From: Kiloniellales bacterium
Lineage (GTDB): Bacteria; Pseudomonadota; Alphaproteobacteria; Kiloniellales; JAKSBE01
DNA length: 9,703 nt
Assembly (NCBI GenBank): GCA_030067055.1
Contig: JASJAL010000150.1
Coordinates: 1 to 9,703, forward strand
Reading direction: 5' to 3'
The notes under the pieces are model-generated. The model worked only from the letters and a program-made list of their open reading frames with translations, did not search any database and was not told where the DNA came from. A program made the position numbers and the translations under genes. The first letter of the stretch is position 1; each line of letters opens with the position of its first letter. Positions 5,082 through 9,703 of this stretch are shown in pieces.

Positions 5082-6072
5082 CGGGTTGCCCTCCGCTGCG
5101 GGTCAGCTGCAGGAAAATGTCCTCCAGGTCGGTCTCCTCGGTGGTCAGGTCGACGACCGTCAGGCCGGCCTGGGAGATCGCGCCTAGGATCTGGTCCAGG
5201 GGACAGTGGCTGCGGTGATAGCGGATCAGCAGGCGCCGCGGCTCGACGACCTCGGCGTTCAGCTCGGCCAGGGCGCCGGGTACGCCGTCGAGGTCGCGGT
5301 CGACCATCAGGGTCAGCGACTTGTCGTCCAGGCGCGACAGCAGGGCCTGCTTGGTGTCGTAGGCAATCACCCGGCCGTGGTTGATGATCGCGATGCGGTC
5401 GCAGAGCTCTTCGGCCTCTTCCAGGTAGTGGGTGGTCAGAAGAATGGTGGTGCCCCGCTGGTTCAATTCAACGACCCGGGACCAGAGCTGCTGGCGCAGC
5501 TCGATGTCGACCCCGGCGGTCGGCTCGTCGAGGACCAGGACCGGCGGGTTGTGCACCATGGCCTTGGCCACCAGCAGGCGCCGGCGCATGCCGCCCGACA
5601 GGGTCCGGGCGTAGGCCCCGGCCTTGTCGGCCAGACCCAGCATCTCGAGGATCTCGGCGGTTTGCCGCTCGCGCGGCGGCACGCCGTAGAGGCCGGCCTG
5701 CAGCTCCAGCAGGTCGTGCGGCGTGAAGAAGGGATCGATGTTCAGTTCCTGCGGCACCACGCCGATAGCCGCGCGCGCCTGGCGCGGGTTGCGGTCGATG
5801 TCGACGTCCCAGATCCGGGCGCTGCCGCTGGTCTTGTTCACCAGGCCGGCCAGGATGTTGATGAAGGTCGATTTGCCGGCACCGTTCGGTCCCAGCAGCC
5901 CGAAGAGCGAGCCGCGCGGGATCTCCAGGTCGACATCGATCAGGGCGTGCTTGCCCTCACGGCCGCCATAGACCTTGTTCAGGCCCCGGGCCTCGACGGC
6001 GTTCTCGGGCAGGGGCTGTGCCGCCAGGTCGGGCTCGCGCCCATCGCCTGTCGGGGCTGGCGGGTTCGACAT
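5062..6072 (-). CDS. ABC-2-type exporter ATP-binding protein (YadG/NatA/DrrA-like)
   Basis: This 336-residue cytoplasmic ATPase powers an ABC-2-type export system. In order it shows Walker A GPNGAGKST (61-69), the Q-loop in VVPQELNID (Q108), signature LSGGM (158-162), Walker B LVLDEP (179-184) followed by TAGVD, and the H-loop in TTHYLEEAEE (H215). The C-terminal ~100 residues are the accessory domain usual for this subgroup. No permease gene of the ABC-2 family lies in the window; the upstream neighbour is divergent and downstream is the lipoprotein hydrolase. The membrane partner must therefore be encoded elsewhere, or the hydrolase gene has taken its place in the operon. The ATG at 6072 has AGGGA about 11 bases upstream. 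The substrate is unknown. A TTGACC -35-like element (6180 to 6175, - strand) lies upstream, but its -10 is poor. Confidence 0.95.
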   Translation of the reverse strand: MSNPPAPTGDGREPDLAAQPLPENAVEARGLNKVYGGREGKHALIDVDLEIPRGSLFGLLGPNGAGKSTFINILAGLVNKTSGSARIWDVDIDRNPRQARAAIGVVPQELNIDPFFTPHDLLELQAGLYGVPPRERQTAEILEMLGLADKAGAYARTLSGGMRRRLLVAKAMVHNPPVLVLDEPTAGVDIELRQQLWSRVVELNQRGTTILLTTHYLEEAEELCDRIAIINHGRVIAYDTKQALLSRLDDKSLTLMVDRDLDGVPGALAELNAEVVEPRRLLIRYHRSHCPLDQILGAISQAGLTVVDLTTEETDLEDIFLQLTRSGGQPDDQQPR

Positions 6073-6132
6073 CGGACCGGATCCCTGGTTCCGCCGGCGA
6101 CCGGAAATCCGCGTCGAAACGCGACGGGAGAA

Positions 6133-6160
6133 TTGATCGCAGCGCGCGAATGGGTATCAT
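6133..6160 (+). promoter_or_regulatory. Likely sigma-70-type promoter for the CHCC zinc-protein gene
   Basis: TTGATC (6133-6138) and TATCAT (6155-6160) are separated by 16 bases, matching the -35 consensus at 4 of 6 and the -10 at 5 of 6. Transcription would start near 6167 and give a leader of about 77 bases. It lies in the 171-base divergent spacer between the ABC ATPase and zinc-protein genes. Confidence 0.45.
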
Positions 6161-6243
6161 CCGCCGGAAAGCGGGGTCAACCTAGCTTTCCTCATCGCGC
6201 GCCTGAGCAATCGCAGGTCTGGGTAACCGCAGGGCAGGATCAC

Positions 6244-6435
6244 ATGGACGCACCGCTGGATCCCCCGGAAGTCGTCGAAGTCGACAGCGAGATCGTCGCC
6301 TGCGAAGGCGATGGCGGCGCCCTGGGTCATCCCCGGGTCTTCCTCAATATGGAAGGCAAGGGCCAGATCGACTGCCCCTACTGCGACCGGCGCTTCGTCC
6401 TCAAGGCCGGCGCCAAGGCCGCCGGCGGCCACTGA
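6244..6435 (+). CDS. zf-CHCC zinc-finger domain protein (NDUFS6-like)
   Basis: This 63-residue protein is almost entirely one zf-CHCC domain. The four zinc ligands are C20 in VACEGDG, H29 in LGHPRVFLNM, C44 and C47 in CPYC. The motif order and the phrases HPRVFL and CPYCDRRFVL are typical of the family, which includes the C-terminal part of mitochondrial complex I subunit NDUFS6. The alphaproteobacterial single-domain proteins are thought to be related to complex I assembly or zinc binding, but this is not shown by the sequence here. The ATG at 6244 is preceded by AGGG (nine bases) and AGGA (four bases). It is followed 98 bases later by the cytochrome c gene, which has its own promoter-like box. 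Confidence 0.93.
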   Translation: MDAPLDPPEVVEVDSEIVACEGDGGALGHPRVFLNMEGKGQIDCPYCDRRFVLKAGAKAAGGH

Positions 6436-6454
6436 GCTCCAGACGTCGCGACCT

Positions 6455-6468
6455 TTGATCCGCGTCAA
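6455..6468 (+). promoter_or_regulatory. FNR/FixK-type box upstream of the cytochrome c gene
   Basis: TTGAT-CCGC-GTCAA matches the FNR/FixK consensus TTGAT-N4-ATCAA at 9 of 10 defined positions; GTCAA in the right half is common in alphaproteobacterial anaeroboxes. If centred at -41.5, transcription would start at 6503, 31 bases before the GTG start at 6534. The -10 position is then TCCGAT (6491-6496), only 3 of 6 to consensus, consistent with an activator-dependent promoter. A 6-bp hairpin (6493-6498 with 6504-6509) lies around the predicted start site. Confidence 0.7.
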
Positions 6469-6533
6469 GGCGATTGGCGCAGCGTTCTGGTCCGATCCAA
6501 GGCGGATCGCGTGCCAGAGTGGGAGCCATCGCC

Positions 6534-6959
6534 GTGACCCGGTCCCGAAATCCCCTGCGCCAACGTCTTCGGTTGCTCGCAATCGTCCTTTCGCTCGCCT
6601 GTGGCGCGGAGGCTCTGGCCCAGCAGCCTCTCATCATCCAGGAAGGCGAAGACGACTACCGCTGGCACTGCGGGGCCTGCCACGGGCAGGACGGACGGGG
6701 CCGCGGGCCGATGTCGGAGATTCTGGCAATTCCGCCCTCCGATCTGACCCGGATCGCCCGCCGGGGCGGCGGCACCTTTCCTTTCTGGAAGGTCTACGGG
6801 ACGATCAGCGGAGAGCGTTCGATGCTTGCCCACCGGAGCTTCCAGATGCCGGGTTTCTGGGACCGCTTTCGGGGTGACGAGGCGAAGCCCGGCTTTTTGC
6901 CGGCCCATGTGCGGATCCTGCTCCTGACCCACTACCTGGAATCGATCCAGGAGAAGTGA
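6534..6959 (+). CDS. Periplasmic monoheme c-type cytochrome
   Basis: This 141-residue secreted class I-like cytochrome c has one covalent heme site, C46-G-A-C49-H50 in WHCGACHGQDGRG. The probable sixth ligand is M105 in SFQMPGFWD, with M97 as an alternative. The N-terminus is a signal peptide: basic residues (RSRNPLRQRLR), a hydrophobic core (LLAIVLSLACG) and a probable cleavage site after AEALA. The GTG at 6534 is chosen because GGGAG lies eight bases upstream and the signal peptide starts there. A longer frame from a TTG at 6474 adds 20 residues that disguise the signal peptide and runs through the predicted promoter. Its electron partners are unknown. The FNR-type box upstream suggests expression under low oxygen. 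polA follows 78 bases downstream. Confidence 0.93.
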   Translation: MTRSRNPLRQRLRLLAIVLSLACGAEALAQQPLIIQEGEDDYRWHCGACHGQDGRGRGPMSEILAIPPSDLTRIARRGGGTFPFWKVYGTISGERSMLAHRSFQMPGFWDRFRGDEAKPGFLPAHVRILLLTHYLESIQEK

Positions 6960-6974
6960 CACCGGCGGCCGCTG

Positions 6975-7023
6975 CGCCTGTCAGGAGCCTGGCTTGGAGC
7001 CGGCCCCTCGGGCTCGACAGGCG
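6975..7023 (+). repeat. Stem-loop between the cytochrome c and polA genes
   Basis: CGCCTGTC (6975-6982) pairs with GACAGGCG (7016-7023). After a 2-base bulge, GAGCC (6985-6989) pairs with GGCTC (7011-7015), leaving a 21-base loop. It begins 15 bases after the cytochrome stop and its 3' arm touches the polA ribosome site GGGGAAGG (7023-7030). There is no T-run. It could act as a terminator or attenuator, an mRNA end protector, or a translation-modulating structure for polA. Confidence 0.5.
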
Positions 7024-7037
7024 GGGAAGGCTGCTGC

Positions 7038-9703
7038 ATGCTCGGCCCCGCGATGGCCAAGCAAGACCTGCCCTTCAAGCACCTCTACCTGGTCGACGGC
7101 TCCGGATACATCTTCCGGGCCTACTATGCGATTCCGACCCGCAACACGTCCGACGGCACGCCGACCAACGCGACCTTCGGCTTCACCAACATGCTGATCA
7201 AGCTGCTGCGCGAGTCCGATGCCGACGGCATCGCAGTGATCTTCGACGCCAGCGGCGAGTCCTTCCGCAACGACATCTATCCCGACTACAAGGCCAACCG
7301 GGACGAGCCGCCGGAGGATCTCGTGCCGCAGTTCGCCATGGTCCGCGAGGCGACCAAGGCGCTCAACCTGCCCTGCGTCGAAATGCTCGGCTACGAGGCC
7401 GACGACCTGATCGCGACCTACGCTCGCCAGGCCAAGGCGGCCGGGGCGCGGGTGACCATCGTGTCCTCCGACAAGGATCTGATGCAACTGGTCGAGGACG
7501 GGGTCGACATGCTCGACCCGATGAAAAACAAGGCCATCGGGTCCGAGGAGGTGGTCGAGAAGTTCGGCGTGACGCCCGACAAGGTGGTCGAGGTCCAGGC
7601 CCTGGCCGGCGACTCGGTCGACAACATCCCGGGGGTGCCGGGCATCGGGATCAAGACCGCCGCCCAGCTGATCGAGGAGTACGGCGACCTGGAAAGCCTC
7701 CTGGGCCGCGCCGAGGAGATCAAGCAGCCGAAGCGGCGCCAGAACCTGATCGAGTTCGCCGAGCAGGCCCGGATCAGCCGGGAGCTCGTCGAGCTCAAGG
7801 CCGACGTGGCGACCGAGGAGCCGCTGACCGACTTCGGCCTGCACCAGCCGGATCCGGAGTCCTTCAAGGCTTTCCTCGAGAAGTACGAGTTCCGCTCCAT
7901 CCTGGCGCGCCTGCACGACATCCTGGGTCTGGAGGCGCCGATCGAGGACGCGCCGGCCCCACCGCCCGCCGGAGAGGCGAGCTACAGCCTGGTCCAGGAC
8001 CCCAAGGAACTGGAAGCCTGGGTCGCCCGGGCGAGCGGACAGGGCCTGGTTGCGGTCGACACCGAGACCACCTCGCTGGATGCCGTCGCGGCCGATCTGG
8101 TCGGCGTTTCCCTGGCCGTGACCGCTGGCGAGGCCTGCTACATCCCGCTCGGCCACCGGGCGGCCAACGGCAGCGGCGACCTGCTGGACGACGGCGCGGC
8201 GCCGGACCAGATCCCGCTCGACCAAGCCATCGCCATCCTCAAGCCGATGCTGGAGGACCCGGCGGTCCTCAAGGTCGGCCAGAACCTGAAGTACGACATG
8301 GTCGTCCTAGCCCGCCACGGGATCGAGCTGGCGCCGATCGACGACACCATGCTGCTGTCCTACGTGCTGGAGGGCGGCCTGCACGGCCACGGCATGGACG
8401 AGCTGTCGCGCCTGCACCTCGACCACGAGACCATCAAGTTCAAGGACGTCGCCGGGACCGGCAAGTCCCAGGTGACCTTCGACCGGGTGGCCCTGGACAA
8501 GGCGCTCGACTACGCCGCCGAGGATGCCGACATCACCCTGCGGCTTTACGATCTCCTGAAGCCGCGCCTGGTTCTGGAGCGCATGGCGACGGTCTACGAA
8601 ACCCTGGAGCGGCCCCTGGTGCCGGTCCTGGCGGCCATGGAGCGGGCCGGGATCAAGGTCGACCGCGAGCGCCTGCACCGCCTGTCCAACGACTTCGCGA
8701 CCCGCATCGCCGAGCTGGAGACCGAGATCCACAAGCTCGCCGGCCGGCCCTTCACCATCGGCTCGCCCAAGCAGCTGGGCGAGATCCTGTTCGACGAGAT
8801 GGGCCTGGAGGGCGGCGGCAAGAAGGGCAAGAGCGGCGCCTATTCGACCGGGGCCGACGTCCTCGAGGCCCTCGCCGCCCAGGGCCACGACCTGCCAGCC
8901 CGGGTCCTGGAGTGGCGCCAGGCCTCGAAGCTCAAGAGCACCTACACGGATGCCCTGCAGACCCAGATCAATCCCGAAACCGGGCGGGTCCACACCTCCT
9001 TCAGCCAGGCCGTGGCTTCGACCGGGCGGCTGTCGTCCAACGATCCCAACCTGCAGAACATCCCGGTCCGCACCGAGGAGGGCCGGCAGATCCGCGAGGC
9101 CTTCGTCGCCGAGCCGGGCCATAAGCTGCTGTCGGTCGACTACAGCCAGATCGAGCTCAGGCTGGCCGCCCACATCGCCGACGAGGCGGCCCTGCGCGAG
9201 GCTTTCCAGGAGGGCGCCGACATCCACGCCATGACCGCCGCCCAGGTCTTCGAGGTCCCGGTCGAGGGCATGGACCCCATGGTCCGGCGCCGGGCCAAGG
9301 CGATCAACTTCGGCATCATCTACGGTATCTCGCCCTTCGGCCTGGCCGCCAACCTGGGCATTCCCCAGGCCGAGGCCAAGGCCTACATCGAGGCCTATTT
9401 CGAGCGCTATCCGGCGATCAAGGCCTACATGGCCGAGACCAAGGCCCGGGTCCGCGAGACCGGCTACGTCACCACCCTCTTCGGGCGCCGGGTCCACCTG
9501 CCCGGGATCAAGGACAAGAACCCGGCCCGGCGCAGCTTCTCGGAGCGGGCCGCGATCAACGCCCCGATCCAGGGCAGCGCCGCCGACATCATCAAGCGGG
9601 CGATGATTCGCATTCCCGCCGCCCTGGCCGCCAAGCAGCTGGCCGCCCGGATGCTGCTCCAGGTCCACGACGAGCTGCTCTTCGAGGTGCCCGAGGCCGA
9701 GGT
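7038..9703 (+). CDS. polA: DNA polymerase I (3' end cut by the window edge)
   Basis: This repair and Okazaki-fragment-processing polymerase has all three domains. The 5'-3' exonuclease (about 1-310) shows VDGSGYIFRAYYA near the start, DYKANR, GYEADDLIAT, SSDKDL and a helix-hairpin-helix region, GIGIKTAAQL. The 3'-5' proofreading domain keeps its acids: D341 and E343 in DTETTSLD, NLKYD (416-420), and Y492 with D496 in YAAEDAD. The polymerase domain shows motif A DYSQIELRLAAH (D701), motif B with K754 in KAINFGIIYG, and motif C VHDE (D878). Motif spacing runs a constant four residues behind E. coli Pol I, so the full protein should be about 924 residues, of which 888 are seen. The ATG at 7038 has GGGGAAGG seven bases upstream; a second ATG at 7053 lacks such a site. 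No sign of truncation or damage. Confidence 0.98.
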   Translation, partial: MLGPAMAKQDLPFKHLYLVDGSGYIFRAYYAIPTRNTSDGTPTNATFGFTNMLIKLLRESDADGIAVIFDASGESFRNDIYPDYKANRDEPPEDLVPQFAMVREATKALNLPCVEMLGYEADDLIATYARQAKAAGARVTIVSSDKDLMQLVEDGVDMLDPMKNKAIGSEEVVEKFGVTPDKVVEVQALAGDSVDNIPGVPGIGIKTAAQLIEEYGDLESLLGRAEEIKQPKRRQNLIEFAEQARISRELVELKADVATEEPLTDFGLHQPDPESFKAFLEKYEFRSILARLHDILGLEAPIEDAPAPPPAGEASYSLVQDPKELEAWVARASGQGLVAVDTETTSLDAVAADLVGVSLAVTAGEACYIPLGHRAANGSGDLLDDGAAPDQIPLDQAIAILKPMLEDPAVLKVGQNLKYDMVVLARHGIELAPIDDTMLLSYVLEGGLHGHGMDELSRLHLDHETIKFKDVAGTGKSQVTFDRVALDKALDYAAEDADITLRLYDLLKPRLVLERMATVYETLERPLVPVLAAMERAGIKVDRERLHRLSNDFATRIAELETEIHKLAGRPFTIGSPKQLGEILFDEMGLEGGGKKGKSGAYSTGADVLEALAAQGHDLPARVLEWRQASKLKSTYTDALQTQINPETGRVHTSFSQAVASTGRLSSNDPNLQNIPVRTEEGRQIREAFVAEPGHKLLSVDYSQIELRLAAHIADEAALREAFQEGADIHAMTAAQVFEVPVEGMDPMVRRRAKAINFGIIYGISPFGLAANLGIPQAEAKAYIEAYFERYPAIKAYMAETKARVRETGYVTTLFGRRVHLPGIKDKNPARRSFSERAAINAPIQGSAADIIKRAMIRIPAALAAKQLAARMLLQVHDELLFEVPEAE

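Noticed and set aside
6133..6146. FNR-type box beginning with TTGAT upstream of the zinc-protein gene
   Set aside because: The right half-site reads GCGCG rather than NNCAA; the TTGATC is better explained as a -35 element.
5206..6435. 409-residue + strand frame covering the ABC gene and the zinc protein
   Set aside because: Only its last 63 residues (from the ATG at 6244) are a real protein; the rest is antisense to the ABC ATPase.
6956..9124. 722-residue open frame on the + strand
   Set aside because: It is an out-of-frame shadow of polA: extremely rich in R, G, P and A with no domain, while the polA frame shows all the expected motifs.
8307..9668. 453-residue open frame on the - strand
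   Set aside because: Antisense shadow of polA, rich in G, L, D and V in the pattern produced by GC-biased codons. Likewise 6981-8225 on the - strand.

Overview
The window looks like chromosomal DNA of a GC-rich alphaproteobacterium, probably in or near the Rhodospirillales. This is inferred from the high G+C, strongly GC-biased third codon positions, a zf-CHCC (NDUFS6-like) zinc protein, FNR/FixK-type TTGAT-N4-NNCAA boxes, a CtrA-like TTAA-N7-TTAC motif and the general character of the proteins. Most of it is ordinary housekeeping or accessory coding. I see no CRISPR array, insertion sequence or phage gene.

Layout, left to right. (1) Positions 1-1738, + strand: the possible tail of a membrane protein, a c-di-GMP phosphodiesterase (EAL domain behind a worn-out GGDEF domain), an AT-rich promoter island, and an 87-residue protein of unknown function. 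(2) Positions 1776-3899, - strand: a hemerythrin-like diiron protein with a well-formed FNR-type promoter, a stand-alone APH/hydroxylysine-kinase-like phosphotransferase in lower-GC DNA, and tRNA-Arg(CCG) with its own promoter. A degenerate copy of the tRNA 3' end lies on the far side of the kinase in direct orientation, so the kinase may sit on a small, old tRNA-associated insertion. (3) Positions 3978-6072, - strand: a two-gene operon of an ABC-2-type exporter ATPase followed, with a 20-base overlap, by a lipoprotein alpha/beta-hydrolase. (4) Positions 6244-9703, + strand: a small CHCC zinc protein, a periplasmic monoheme cytochrome c preceded by an FNR/FixK box, and DNA polymerase I (polA), which runs off the right edge about 36 codons short of the E. 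coli length.

The most useful connection is regulatory. The two O2/redox-type genes (hemerythrin and cytochrome c) are 4 kb apart and on opposite strands, yet each has an FNR-type box of similar sequence (TTGATCCATGACAA and TTGATCCGCGTCAA, + strand). In the hemerythrin case the box is centred exactly 41.5 bases before a start predicted from a TAGATT -10 element. This suggests co-regulation by oxygen or nitric oxide through an FNR/FixK/Dnr-family regulator. The unusual structures left unexplained are a 44-base composite stem-loop between the kinase and the tRNA, a 49-base stem-loop abutting the polA ribosome binding site, and the AT-rich dyad island before the unknown small gene. No stretch longer than 300 bases lacks a gene; the largest gap is 2328-2587.
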